Part shown: piece after piece, positions 54,784 to 63,443 of the stretch
How the letters are laid out: every line of letters starts with the position of its first letter
Numbering within the stretch: the stretch's first letter is position 1
Assembly (NCBI RefSeq): GCF_000337175.1
Contig: NZ_AOIJ01000063.1
Coordinates: 17,373-81,372 of the forward strand
Direction of reading: 5' to 3'
DNA from: Natrinema gari JCM 14663
GTDB taxonomy: Archaea; Halobacteriota; Halobacteria; Halobacteriales; Natrialbaceae
DNA length: 64,000 bases
Made by a program: the position numbers and the translations under genes
The notes under the pieces: model-generated
Database searches by the model: none
The model's input: only the letters and a program-made list of their open reading frames with translations
What the model was told of the DNA's origin: nothing

Positions 54784-55107
54784 ATGGGACTCGGCAGCAC
54801 TGCGAAGAAGATTCAGACCCTTTCGGATCGGGCCGAAGCGATGTACAAGCAGGTAAAGAAGCTCCAGCAGCGGATCACCGGACTGGAAGAGGAGATGGAC
54901 GAAACCCACACCACGGTCACGCGTCTGGACCACCAGCTCACCGAACAACGCGCGCTCTTGCTCGCAATCGCCGACGAGCAGGGGCTCGACGGAGAGCAGA
55001 TTTTGGCCGACGCAGCGATCGACGAAGCCGAACGCGACGGTTCGACCGAGGCCGACGACGGATCGGCGGCCGCGGAAGACGGGGCGACCGACACGACGGC
55101 CGAATAG
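54784..55107 (+). CDS. coiled-coil protein (DUF5798-like)
   Basis: Encodes 107 aa from ATG 54784 (MGLGSTAKKIQTLSDRAEAM). A long coiled coil covers about residues 10-65 (MYKQVKKLQQRITGLEEEMD, then ETHTTVTRLDHQLTEQRALL). The acidic, Ala-rich tail (EADDGSAAAEDGATDTTAE) is disordered. The family appears limited to haloarchaea; function unknown. A TATA-like cattagtac near 54756 is about 26 nt before the start. Confidence 0.75.
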   Translation: MGLGSTAKKIQTLSDRAEAMYKQVKKLQQRITGLEEEMDETHTTVTRLDHQLTEQRALLLAIADEQGLDGEQILADAAIDEAERDGSTEADDGSAAAEDGATDTTAE

Positions 55108-55202
55108 CGTCCACACCGCGTCAAGCGCCGTTTGACCCCGGTCGTGTCTCCTGATTTCCCGCTGCGAAAAGCCTAACAACGCGGGCAACTTTTGCCGAAG
55201 CG

Positions 55203-56183
55203 ATGACGACCCACGACGAGCCGGTGGACTCGGTGCTCGAGACGATCGGCCGAACCCCGCTCGTGCGGCTCCAAGACGGACCCACGGACGTACCGATCTA
55301 CGCGAAACTCGAGTCGTTCAACCCCGGAGCGAGCATCAAAGACCGGATCGGACAGTACATGCTCGAACGGATGCTCGAGCGCGGCGATGTCTCGCCGGGC
55401 GGGACGATTATTGAGCCGACGGCCGGCAACACGGGTATCGGGCTGGCGGTCGCGGCCGGACAACTGGGATTGGACGCGATCTTCGTCGTCCCCGAGCGGT
55501 TCAGTCAGGAGAAACAGCAGTTGATGTCGGCACTCGGCGGCGAGGTCATCAACACCCCCACCGAAGACGGGATGGATCGCGCGATCGAGCGCGCACACGA
55601 ACTCGCGTCGGAACTCGACAACGCGGCCGTTCCCCAGCAGTTCTCGAATCCGCTGAACACCGAGGCACACTACGAACTGACGGCTCCCGAAATCTTCGAC
55701 GCACTGGACGGAGCGGTTGGTGCGGTCGTCGCCGGCTGTGGGACCGCTGGTACCCTCATGGGGATCGCCCGTTACGCCCTCGAACAGGACCCCGAAACCC
55801 ACGTCGTCGCCGTCGAGCCCGAAGGGTCCGTCTACGGCGACCTCATCGGTGAGGACCGCGACGAGGGCGAGTACAAGACCGAAGGGATCGGCACGCACGA
55901 TACCGATACCAACGAACTGTTCGATCCGGAACTGGTCGACGACATCGACGCCATCCCGGATCGGGACGCCCACGCCGAACTCAAACGCCTCGCTCGCGAG
56001 GAGGGCCATCTCGTCGCCTCGAGCGCGGGGGCTGCGAGCGTGGCCGCGAAACGAGTCGCTCGCCGAATCGACGATGGCGACCTCGATGTCCCCCACGAGA
56101 CGGTCGTCACGCTGTTCCCGGACTCGAGCGAACGCTACCTCTCGAAGGGCATCTATCGCTCGTTCGAGGAGTGGTCGTCGTAG
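55203..56183 (+). CDS. PLP-dependent cysteine synthase family
   Basis: Encodes 326 aa. The PLP-binding lysine is in FNPGASIKDRIGQYM (near residue 47), the phosphate loop is CGTAGTLMGIA and the 'asparagine loop' is EPTAGNTGIGLAV. SSAGAASVAA near residue 280 contacts the ring. It should make cysteine from O-acetylserine or O-phosphoserine, or act as cystathionine beta-synthase without a CBS domain; the reaction cannot be separated by sequence alone. TATA-like gcctaacaac is near 55170. Confidence 0.9.
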   Translation: MTTHDEPVDSVLETIGRTPLVRLQDGPTDVPIYAKLESFNPGASIKDRIGQYMLERMLERGDVSPGGTIIEPTAGNTGIGLAVAAGQLGLDAIFVVPERFSQEKQQLMSALGGEVINTPTEDGMDRAIERAHELASELDNAAVPQQFSNPLNTEAHYELTAPEIFDALDGAVGAVVAGCGTAGTLMGIARYALEQDPETHVVAVEPEGSVYGDLIGEDRDEGEYKTEGIGTHDTDTNELFDPELVDDIDAIPDRDAHAELKRLAREEGHLVASSAGAASVAAKRVARRIDDGDLDVPHETVVTLFPDSSERYLSKGIYRSFEEWSS

Positions 56184-56215
56184 CGTCGCCCGTCGGCCGA
56201 GCGTCGAACACCCGT

Positions 56216-56626
56216 CTAGGCGACGAGCCGTCGGTGTTGGACTTTCATACATCGGTCCTGGACGACACCCCGACCCTCGGCCTCTGCGCGGGCCGCCGCC
56301 TCGTCGTCGCGAATCCCCTGCTGGGTCCAGATGACCGCCACGTCATCGCGCTCGAGGGCCGCATCGACGATCTCGCTGACCTCCTCGCTGGGCCGGAAGA
56401 TACAGACCACGTCGATCGCCGCGTCGACATCGGCCAGCGAGTCGACCACCTCGCGGCCGAAAATCTCGTCCGCGTAGGGGTTGACCGGGATCACGTCGTA
56501 GCCGTGCTCGAGCAGGTACTTCGGCACGTCGTGGGCCGCTTTCCCGGGCGTACTCGAGCAGCCGACGACGGCGATCGTTTCGTACTCGAGGATCTCCGCT
56601 ATCTCCGCCGTGGATTCGACTGGCAT
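56216..56626 (-). CDS. CoA-binding Rossmann domain protein
   Basis: Encodes 136 aa. The Rossmann opening is YETIAVVGCSSTPGKAAHDV, with later VIPVNPYADEIFGREVVDSL and IWTQQGIRDDEAAARAEAEG, typical of the CoA-binding (YccU) family. These proteins bind CoA or acyl-CoA and may regulate enzymes. It is convergent with the cysteine-synthase gene and monocistronic. Function not established. Confidence 0.88.
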   Translation of the reverse strand: MPVESTAEIAEILEYETIAVVGCSSTPGKAAHDVPKYLLEHGYDVIPVNPYADEIFGREVVDSLADVDAAIDVVCIFRPSEEVSEIVDAALERDDVAVIWTQQGIRDDEAAARAEAEGRGVVQDRCMKVQHRRLVA

Positions 56627-56706
56627 ACGCGAGCGTACGGGGTCAAGCGCTAAACGTCTCGGGGTCCGAGATGGGGCGGCGTGGCCGCGGACCGCCGTCT
56701 CGATCC

Positions 56707-57339
56707 TTACGTCGACAACCCGGCCGTCCGGATCGCGGGCTCTTCGCCGTCGGCCGTCTCCTCGAGTTCGATGACGGCATCGAAAAGCTGTTTGAGCGTG
56801 TTCATCGTCTGATCGTCGTGAGACGTCGAGTCGATGACGTAGATGCCAAGCGCATCGGCGCTCTGAATCCGGCCGGTAAACACGTGGAGGAACCGGAAGA
56901 CAGTCTGGAGATCGGAGTACATCAGCAGCGTCGAGACGGAGTGGAGGAGGACGCGATTTTCGGTGTGGCCGCGGGTCTCGTAGAACTCCTGGAGGAATTC
57001 CGAGAGCTTGATCCCGATTCCGGTCATGTCGACGGGCGAGGAGGCGTACTTGATCCGCGGATCGTCGTCCGTCGTTCCGATGCCGCGCTGTTTCGTGACG
57101 CAGTCGACGACCCCAACATCCGGTTCGACGCCCTCGGCGAGGTGGTCGTCGAAACTCTTGAGGACCTTGTCGGCGCTGTCCTTCGTGGTGACGACGATCG
57201 ACCCGTCACCGCGGTTTGCGCCGCTCCCGAGGATCTCGAACGCGATCCGTCGCTTCCCCGTCAGTGGCGGGCCCGCAACGAGTACGTTTGTCCCCGGCTC
57301 GAGTTCGGCGTCCGGAAGGACATCTGCGAGGTCATACAT
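56707..57339 (-). CDS. RecA-superfamily ATPase (KaiC/RAD55-like, DUF7504-like)
   Basis: Encodes 210 aa. The Walker A-like loop is VAGPPLTGKRRIAFEIL (about 21-37) and the Walker B region is LLHSVSTLLMYSD and ADALGIYVIDSTSHDD. Compared with KaiC it lacks a second domain and has Arg where Thr/Ser follows the P-loop Lys, so hydrolysis may be weak. Haloarchaea carry many such proteins, often beside signalling genes. The UbiA gene (57512-58366) is upstream on the same strand, but an intervening promoter suggests separate transcription. Confidence 0.82.
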   Translation of the reverse strand: MYDLADVLPDAELEPGTNVLVAGPPLTGKRRIAFEILGSGANRGDGSIVVTTKDSADKVLKSFDDHLAEGVEPDVGVVDCVTKQRGIGTTDDDPRIKYASSPVDMTGIGIKLSEFLQEFYETRGHTENRVLLHSVSTLLMYSDLQTVFRFLHVFTGRIQSADALGIYVIDSTSHDDQTMNTLKQLFDAVIELEETADGEEPAIRTAGLST

Positions 57340-57511
57340 ACGGGATACTCACATCGCCGTGGCGACGAGCTGGTACCACAGCCCACTCCGAAAGCCGGCG
57401 CGTTGTATGGAAATACGCAAAGCGGCTTATAGTACTTTTGATTATAAAACACACTGGTCACGTATACAGGCGGGACGAACCCGTCTTTCGTCGGCACTGT
57501 CTTTGTCCATG

Positions 57512-58366
57512 TCATACCGGCAGCGAAACCTCGAGGGCGGCACGGCCGACGATAAACGCCAGCGAGGCGAGGAACATCCCGTACTTGAGACGCGATTGCC
57601 CGGCGGTCGGATCCGCGAAACTCTCGTAGGCCGCGGCGAGCATGACGGCATCGGCCGGCACGACGACCAGCAGGTAGGCGACGCCGAACTCCCCGCGGAG
57701 GAACGGGACCGGGCTCGCGACGACCGCGAGGACGAGGAGAACAGCGGCCACGACGAGCGCGCGGCGTTCCCCGATCGCGATCGGGAGCGTGTTCAACCCT
57801 TCCTCGCGGTCCCCCTCGATGTCCTCGACGTCTTTGATGATCTCTCGAGTCAGCGTCGCGGTCCCCGCGAGTACGAACAGGACGACCGCCGGGCCGATCT
57901 CGCCGACCGCCGCAGCCCCGAAGAGAAACGTGCTTCCGACCAGATAGGCCACGAGCGCGTTTCCGAGACCGGGCAGCCCCTTGAAGACCTCGGTGTACGC
58001 GATCAGCGCGAGGAGATTGACGGCCGCGATGGCGATCGCCAGCATCGGCAGCGTGAGCGCAAGCGCGACCGCTCCGGCAAAGAGGACGACGCTAAAGACG
58101 AGCGCACCGCGCGGACTTACCGCACCACGAGGAATCGCCCGCTCGGGCTGGTTGATCCGATCGATCTCCCGATCGAAGTAGTCGTTGATCGCGTTTCCCG
58201 CACCGACCGCCAACCCCGTGGCGGCGACCGCCGCGACGACCGCCACCGGTTCCTCGCCCACCCCACCCGCAACGAAGGCCCCGATAAACGTCAACACGCT
58301 CGCCGCGATCACGTTCACCGGCCGCGTCAACTCGAGCATCCCGCGACCCGTCTCGCCGACAGTCAT
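57512..58366 (-). CDS. ubiA: UbiA prenyltransferase: geranylgeranylglyceryl-phosphate geranylgeranyltransferase
   Basis: Encodes 284 aa with about eight or nine TM helices. The two Asp-rich motifs are NDYFDREIDRINQPERAIPR (first) and REIIKDVEDIEGDREEGLNT (second). The lipid-synthesis variant is implied by NQPERAIPRGAVSP, typical of digeranylgeranylglyceryl phosphate synthase, which adds the second isoprenoid chain in archaeal membrane lipids. A menaquinone-type UbiA remains possible. The gene is monocistronic. Confidence 0.88.
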   Translation of the reverse strand: MTVGETGRGMLELTRPVNVIAASVLTFIGAFVAGGVGEEPVAVVAAVAATGLAVGAGNAINDYFDREIDRINQPERAIPRGAVSPRGALVFSVVLFAGAVALALTLPMLAIAIAAVNLLALIAYTEVFKGLPGLGNALVAYLVGSTFLFGAAAVGEIGPAVVLFVLAGTATLTREIIKDVEDIEGDREEGLNTLPIAIGERRALVVAAVLLVLAVVASPVPFLRGEFGVAYLLVVVPADAVMLAAAYESFADPTAGQSRLKYGMFLASLAFIVGRAALEVSLPV

Positions 58367-58522
58367 ACGCGGGACTGATCATGCGTGGTGGTTAAACGGT
58401 CCGGTCCGCCGTCGTTGATTCTGGACAGTCACAGTCGACATGACGCTCGAGACCGATCGAACGGCGACGAGAACACGGCTCGCCTGGACCGCCTGCCTCG
58501 ACCGACATCACATGCCGGCGTT

Positions 58523-58705
58523 TCAGCGCCACTCCTCGAGATCACAGAGCACGTCGCCCTCGACCTCGAGCCACTTGCTCACCCGCTCGTCCCCGCTGGC
58601 GTCCGCGGGCACGGCCGTCCAACTCCCCTCGTCGTCCGAGAGGAGCTCGAGCGGCGTCGCACGGGCCTGCGCCTCGTCTGAAACGGTGGCGTCGGTGTCC
58701 GTCAT
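58523..58705 (-). CDS. 60-aa conserved protein (DUF7511-like)
   Basis: Encodes 60 aa from ATG at 58703-58705 (MTDTDATVSDEAQARATPLE). The TATA element GTTATGT (58728-58734, minus strand) is 26 nt upstream, so the start is leaderless. The core ELLSDDEGSWTAVPADASGD and WLEVEGDVLCDLEEWR are characteristic of a small acidic haloarchaeal family. Function unknown. It lies just left of the tRNA-Arg gene. Confidence 0.65.
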   Translation of the reverse strand: MTDTDATVSDEAQARATPLELLSDDEGSWTAVPADASGDERVSKWLEVEGDVLCDLEEWR

Positions 58706-58854
58706 GACACGGGTAGCAATTGGAACTACATAACAAAGACCCCCGACGCCAATTATCATCGGCTGAGAACAACCGGACGGTGAGTGTGTCGTTCCCTGTC
58801 GAAATCGGTTCGAATCGTGTGACTTATACGGAACCGACCGGAATAACACGATGC

Positions 58855-58928
58855 GGGCGCTTAGCTCAGTCTGGACAGAGTACTTGGCTTCGGACCAAGC
58901 TGTCACGGGTTCAAATCCTGTAGCGCCC
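58855..58928 (+). tRNA. tRNA-Arg (anticodon TCG)
   Basis: The cloverleaf is readable. Acceptor arm GGGCGCT (58855-58861) pairs with AGCGCCC (58922-58928). The D-arm is GCTCAGTCTGGACAGAGTAC. The anticodon arm CTTGG-CTTCGGA-CCAAG gives a 7-nt loop with anticodon TCG. The T-arm is ACGGG-TTCAAAT-CCTGT. No intron. The 3' end is not followed by encoded CCA. The right flank is a typical site for integrated elements. Confidence 0.93.
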
Positions 58929-59094
58929 ATCCTGTTCCTGCCCGTTTCGGGACTAATCTTACTTGGCTAATAGAGTGTCTGAGGTTCCTGTATTCGGCGC
59001 TTCAGCCTGTTCTAAATCGGGGGTCTAAATCGGATACAAGGCGGAAACCACTTGCGGACCCGTTACGTCGGGCGTTTTCTTTCGCAAACGCGGG

Positions 59095-59346
59095 GTGGTC
59101 GCCGTGACGCTCGAGGACCTTCTGAGCGAGATTGACGCAGATGAACTACAGCGTCGACTTAAGCAACACCCTCAGCCACAGACACCTCGCGAGTTCGAAT
59201 GTCCGGAGTGTCTGAGCCGCTGTACTCACCTCACTGACGGTCACTCGGAAGCCGGACACAAGCGCGGCTGCTCGCGTCGAATGCAGCGAACCGGCGCAGA
59301 GCGGGTCGCTCCGGCGCTCACTGACGGCGGGGAGGTGGAGCGATGA
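59095..59346 (+). CDS. small zinc-finger-type protein, island gene
   Basis: Encodes 83 aa from GTG 59095, or 80 from GTG 59104 (VTLEDLLSEIDADELQRRLK). Cysteines and histidines CPECLSRCTHLTDGHSEAGH then KRGC suggest one zinc site. The stop overlaps the next ATG (ATGA). Chains of tiny overlapping genes with zinc knuckles are typical of haloarchaeal proviruses and plasmids. Function unknown. Confidence 0.6.
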   Translation: MVAVTLEDLLSEIDADELQRRLKQHPQPQTPREFECPECLSRCTHLTDGHSEAGHKRGCSRRMQRTGAERVAPALTDGGEVER

Positions 59347-59474
59347 CGGCCGAGTTCGTTCGCGCGAGTCGGCTGTACGATGTCGAGACTCGGACCCCCA
59401 TCGCCCATCCAACCTATCAAGCGACTGAGTCCGACGTTCGTCGAGCCCTCGAGAACGGGGGTGGCTCGGCGTGA
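59343..59474 (+). CDS. 43-aa island protein coupled to neighbours
   Basis: Encodes 43 aa (MTAEFVRASRLYDVETRTPI, then AHPTYQATESDVRRALENGG). Its ATG overlaps the previous stop (ATGA), and its TGA overlaps the next GTG. It is soluble and charged, with an Arg-rich N-terminus; no family assigned. Tight coupling supports coding status despite small size. Confidence 0.5.
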   Translation: MTAEFVRASRLYDVETRTPIAHPTYQATESDVRRALENGGGSA

Positions 59475-59529
59475 CGGTCTCCGTTCACCAGACCGAGCTC
59501 GGCTACGAGTACGTCCGGTGCCGCGTTGG
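59471..59529 (+). pseudogene. third small island gene, truncated by IS insertion
   Basis: Starts at GTG 59471 overlapping the previous TGA (VTVSVHQTELGYEYVRCRV). After about 20 codons it runs into the left end of the IS6-family element at 59530, and the frame then ends within the IS. The original 3' part is not found downstream in the window. Confidence 0.5.
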
Positions 59530-60226
59530 GGCGCTGTTTCGTTAAGCGTGAAAAGTGAGGCGGTGCGATTTTATGGTGTCCATGCTAAAAATCGACCGGC
59601 TCAGCGGGTGTCGCGACTGGGTTGATTTGAGTTTTGTGGAGTGAGAGCGGACATCGCGCCAGTTGATGGAACTTGGTATTCGACTCCACCTTGCGGGACT
59701 ATCGCTTTCGAATACCGTTCGGGAATTGGAGCAGTCCGGTGTCGAACGCAGTCGAAAGGCTGTTCACGATTGGGCTCACAAGTGCGGTCTACAGCCAGCT
59801 GCTGACGAGAAGCCGAATCACATCGTGCTCGACGAGACGGTGATTCAACTTGACGAACATCGCTATTGGCTGTACACTGCTGTTGATCCAGAGGCGAACA
59901 AGATTCTCCATATCCGGCTGTATTCGACGACTACGACCGTGTTGACGGAACGGTTCTTGCAGGAACTCTCCGAGAAACATACTCTCGACGACGCCGTGTT
60001 TCTCGTCGATGGAGCAAAGCATCTCCAAACTGCACTCCGCCGATCCGGACTCTGATTTCGATACGAAAAACATGGAAATCGAAACGCTGCTGAACGAGTG
60101 TGCTGAGTGACAAAAACGTCGTACCTCTTCGTTTTCAAACTGCTTTAGTCACGCAAAACCGTCAGCAGCAGAATCGTGGCTTCAGGCCTTCACCGTCTGG
60201 CACAATGCTACAAACTAAACACGACC
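59530..60226 (+). mobile_element. decayed IS6-family insertion sequence
   Basis: The left end GGCGCTGTTTCGTTAAGCGT is shared with the element at 63913. The transposase is a pseudogene (59582-60218). The right boundary is set from the last bases shared with the short derivative at 63373 (CACGACC); a matching terminal inverted repeat is not clear, so the end is approximate. Confidence 0.78.
59582..60218 (+). pseudogene. IS6-family transposase pseudogene
   Basis: Reads MLKIDRLSGCRDWVDLSFVE and then an in-frame TGA, after which ERTSRQLMELGIRLHLAGLS continues. The catalytic core includes LDETVIQLDEHRYWLYTAVD and FLVDGAKHLQTALRRSGL. A stop at 60053 ends the long frame before the third catalytic residue region. 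Later pieces (EKHGNRNAAERV, then FTVWHNATN) appear in other frames with extra stops. The DDE enzyme is therefore inactive. Confidence 0.85.
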
Positions 60227-60283
60227 TGTAGACCTTAGAGTTCCCAAAAGGAATTTGAAGTGTGTGTGTACATTTGAGAGAGT

Positions 60284-61351
60284 ATGTCGAAAACTGAACC
60301 GTCCGTAACCCATCTTCCAAACTACTCTCACGGGAATCCATATTTGCAGAATCTCACAAGTGGTATCAAATCGAACGGAGTCAACGCAACGGTGGTCGGA
60401 GACGATTACACGTATATCTTTAGTCTATTCCGGGCGTCACGAAATGCAGATATCGTCCATATCCACTGGCTTGAAGGATTGTATAAAGGATCGAGCAAGT
60501 ACGAGACACTTATCAAATCTCTACTCTTGCCGATTGACCTGTTACTCGCACAATTACTTGGCATCCCGATCGTCTGGACAGTCCACAATATCAAACCGCA
60601 TGATACCACCTACCCCCGATTGTATGGGGTATTAGGGCACCTCTTTTCCAGAGTGGCTACAACGATCCACGTCCACGATGAGTCGACAGTCGCTGAGATT
60701 ATCAGCTCGTACCGACTTCCAACCTCGGTTCGTCAGAAGTGTGAGGTTATCCCGCACGGAAACTACATCGAGAACTATCCAAATGACGTAGGGCAAGGCG
60801 AAGCGCGATCTCAATTAGAGGTTGGCAGTGACGAGACCGTGTATCTATTTCTTGGGCTTATCCGGCCGTATAAAGGTGTGACAGAACTCATCAAATCATT
60901 CAACACGCTCGAAGAGAGCAACTCACGGCTGATTATCGCAGGCAAGCCCGAGTCGAAAGAGTACAACGAACAGCTCACACAACTCGTTGCTGGCGACGAT
61001 CGGATTGACTATCGGCCAGAGTTCGTCCCTGGGGAAGAGCTACAACTGTACTTTAATGCCGCCGATGTTGCAGTCTTCCCATTTCGGTCTGTCCTAACTT
61101 CGGGGAGTGTTCTACTTGCACTTTCGTTTGGCTGCCCAGCAGTTGTCCCTCGGATCGGGAATGTTGGTGAATTGCCTCAAGGAACGATAACTTACGATCC
61201 AGTCGGCGAAAGCGTACTTGAAGGACTACGGAAAGCCACCGATGAAGATTTATTGGCACTGGGCGATGAAGGACGGGCGTTCGCTGAGCGCGTTGACTGG
61301 GGATCGATCGGCGATCGAATGGTGTCCGTCTACCGGAAATCTCTCTCGTAA
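60284..61351 (+). CDS. glycosyltransferase (GT4-like), island gene
   Basis: Encodes 355 aa. The C-terminal GT-B half shows the donor motifs LFLGLIRPYKGVTELIKSF, RLIIAGKPESKEYNEQL and VAVFPFRSVLTSGSVLLALS; the N-half has HIHWLEGLY and VWTVHNIKPHD. Codon use is visibly AT-richer than neighbours (for example many AAT, TCA, ATA and TTA codons), which indicates acquisition. It should transfer a sugar in surface polysaccharide or glycoprotein synthesis; no partner genes are present, so it looks like a stray from a glycan locus. Confidence 0.85.
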   Translation: MSKTEPSVTHLPNYSHGNPYLQNLTSGIKSNGVNATVVGDDYTYIFSLFRASRNADIVHIHWLEGLYKGSSKYETLIKSLLLPIDLLLAQLLGIPIVWTVHNIKPHDTTYPRLYGVLGHLFSRVATTIHVHDESTVAEIISSYRLPTSVRQKCEVIPHGNYIENYPNDVGQGEARSQLEVGSDETVYLFLGLIRPYKGVTELIKSFNTLEESNSRLIIAGKPESKEYNEQLTQLVAGDDRIDYRPEFVPGEELQLYFNAADVAVFPFRSVLTSGSVLLALSFGCPAVVPRIGNVGELPQGTITYDPVGESVLEGLRKATDEDLLALGDEGRAFAERVDWGSIGDRMVSVYRKSLS

Positions 61352-61549
61352 CGAGAGATAGAAAACATACGTACACTATCCGCAACTGAGTAATACTGAA
61401 GTGCGATCTTGGACAGCCTTTCTAACTGACCTCTGGCCCACTCGTGCTATCCGCTCACCCCTAATCGTCTGTTCGGCGAGCAAACACAATATCGCCTGCT
61501 ATATGGTGTCCATTAGATGTAATTACTCACTTTTGGAAGCGAGAGTTGG

Positions 61550-62065
61550 TCAAGGGTAGTGTGGACGCCCGTTCGAAGTGGGGAGGAGAGGCTTGCGGCC
61601 ATGCTCATCAACTACTGAGGGGCGTTGATCACTAATCCAGTCATCTAACAGTTCACAGATGTCGGTCAAGAGTGCGATGAGCCGATGAGCCTCTTCTGCA
61701 TTTTTGATTGGGGTCCCCGTTTCAGCTCGGTGGACGACCTCGAGATACTGCTCGTTCGCATTATAATCGGAGAGATCGAGCGCGCAGACTGCTCCGATAC
61801 GCATCATCGTATGCCAGAGGAGAGACAGGGCGACGTGAGGCCGTGATGCGTACTCGTACTTCCGGAGGTTTCCGAGAACATCTTCAGCACACCGATGAGC
61901 CGTGACTGCAAGACGGCGTTTATCGGCAACAGGAGAATCTAGGTGAGAACGGCTAGCATCGGTTCGACGGCTGCAACGCCGATTGAGCGGCCGAATACCA
62001 GTGGTGAAGCAAGAAATCGAGCCTCCTGGATGCGTTCGATGGGTCAACCCAGGCGGATTTCGCAT
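61550..62065 (-). pseudogene. tyrosine recombinase (integrase) fragment
   Basis: The middle of the 171-codon frame (about residues 48-170) is integrase-like: NLRKYEYASRPHVALSLLWH, then TMMRIGAVCALDLSDYN, where Arg in MRIG is the first catalytic residue, and TPIKNAEEAHRLIALLTDIC. The frame ends at PHYP before the HxxR and Tyr catalytic parts, and the first 45 residues are unrelated. Both ends are therefore lost, and the protein cannot recombine DNA. Confidence 0.72.
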
Positions 62066-62171
62066 TACGGTACACCTTGACCAAGTGTACTGATGCAGAG
62101 AGACACGTTCTTCACGTAACTGTGCCTCAAGAGTGGTCGCATCAGTTTCGTCTCGTCTGTAGAGACACGTC

Positions 62172-62807
62172 TTATCCGAGGAGGTTCTGGAGCGTCAGGA
62201 CGACGAACAGTGCGATCACCACCTCGGAGATGATCCACGAGTTGTCGTTCATCCAGTCGCGAATCTTCGGGAGTGCGGTCTCTGCTCGCTTGCCCAGGAC
62301 GAGCACGCTGAGTGACGGAAGCGCCAAGATGAAGAGTGTGAGCAGGACGAACCCGGCTGCGTCCGTGACCGGGTCGCCGTTCGCCGCAAGGTAGGTTCCG
62401 ACGCTAATTGAGGTGACGATGTCGGTCGGGAAGACTCCCAACAGGAGGAACCCCAGTCGAAACGAGAACCGCGGTGATGCGCTGGTCAACCTGCCCATCC
62501 ATTTCGGCGGTTCGGACACGTTCCGCTTTCGGTAGGTTGCCACCGCCGCGTAGAGGAGGAGGACGAGGACGACGAGGAAGAGCAGTTGCTGCCCGGTCGT
62601 CCCTAACAGGCCGCCACCACCGCCGCCGAGATTGCTTCCGAGGAGGTATGCGACGACGATGATAAGACTGATCGAGAGAGACGCGCCGAAGACGTACGCC
62701 GCAGAGTTCTTCCGCCACTGGTCGCTCGTGGCGAGGAAGATGGGCGAGAGTATCTGTGGACCCGCGATCATTACGATGGCCAACGGGAGAACCTCAACGA
62801 GGCTCAT
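62172..62807 (-). CDS. GAP family (peptidoglycolipid-addressing-like) membrane protein
   Basis: Encodes 211 aa with about six TM helices. The first helix is SLVEVLPLAIVMIAGPQILS, a Gly-rich loop is GSNLGGGGGGLLGTT, and LGFLLLGVFPTDIVTSISVG is typical of the GAP/SfLAP family in the LysE superfamily. Related proteins export small lipids or peptidoglycolipids, but the substrate here is unknown. It stands alone in the accessory island. The frame is intact and codon use is moderately GC-rich. Confidence 0.78.
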   Translation of the reverse strand: MSLVEVLPLAIVMIAGPQILSPIFLATSDQWRKNSAAYVFGASLSISLIIVVAYLLGSNLGGGGGGLLGTTGQQLLFLVVLVLLLYAAVATYRKRNVSEPPKWMGRLTSASPRFSFRLGFLLLGVFPTDIVTSISVGTYLAANGDPVTDAAGFVLLTLFILALPSLSVLVLGKRAETALPKIRDWMNDNSWIISEVVIALFVVLTLQNLLG

Positions 62808-63443
62808 GGCTGGAACTCACCGGATTTGATCCGCTTTCGCCGTCGCGGCATTCTATTTGTCGCAGTAATCCATCGGATATCATTGTGGGTGTGTCGTGAG
62901 TTCGTTCGACTCGGCTGCTGAGAGCCGTCCAACGAGCGTTTCGTCTTCGCTGAGAGATAGACCGACAGTCCTATTTAATGTTGTCGTGTAAACATTTTTC
63001 ACTGTTTTACTTTATGATCGGTGCGGTACCTAATTGCGCTAAGGAGATCTGAACACTCGCACCACAAAATCCGATCGGATCGCGGCGTTAGATCCGTTGA
63101 AGTGGACGATCTCTGGCATGAACCACCAAATCACACCGCCTCATCCTAATCTGAACAGCGCCCTCCTTCGTTAAGCGTAAACAGTGAGACGATTCGATTT
63201 TCCGGTGTCAATGCTGACAATGGAACTCGAAACGCTGCTGAAATTGTCATCCCATATATAGAATAGCATATCTCTTCGTTCTCAAACTGTTTTAGTCACT
63301 CAAAACTGCCAACAGCAGACTCGTGGCTTCAGGTCTTCGCCGTCTCGCACACTGCTACAAACTACACACGACCGTCACGAGAGACCCGGCAGAATGCGTG
63401 TCGCAGCCGCTATCCTCACGGGGACGCCGACCCGACGCCTCCC
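62808..63443. other. 636-nt AT-rich intergenic region holding an IS remnant
   Basis: No coding sequence. Positions 62960-63010 are AT-rich (tttaatgttgtcgtgtaaac). The short IS derivative occupies about 63157-63373. The rest, 63374-63443, flanks the MaoC-type gene's 3' end. Confidence 0.65.
63157..63373 (+). mobile_element. short internally deleted derivative of the IS6-type element
   Basis: The first part (CTTCGTTAAGCGTAAACAGTG, through tttccggtgtcaatgctgaca) matches the left end of the IS at 59530. From 63221 it jumps to the right end (GAACTCGAAACGCTGCTGA, then TTCTCAAACTGTTTTAGTCA, and TGGCTTCAGGTCTTCGCCGT). The transposase middle is missing, giving a MITE-like unit of about 215 bp. Confidence 0.72.

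Noticed and set aside
58523..58930. 136-codon minus frame beginning MGATGFEPVTAW
   Set aside because: Its first part is the antisense of tRNA-Arg, a well-known false ORF; only the last 60 codons (58523-58705) are a real small gene.
61500..61550. Partial match to IS left end (ATATGGTGTCCATTAGATG)
   Set aside because: Only about 12 nt agree with the IS internal sequence and the terminal part is missing; too short to call a remnant.
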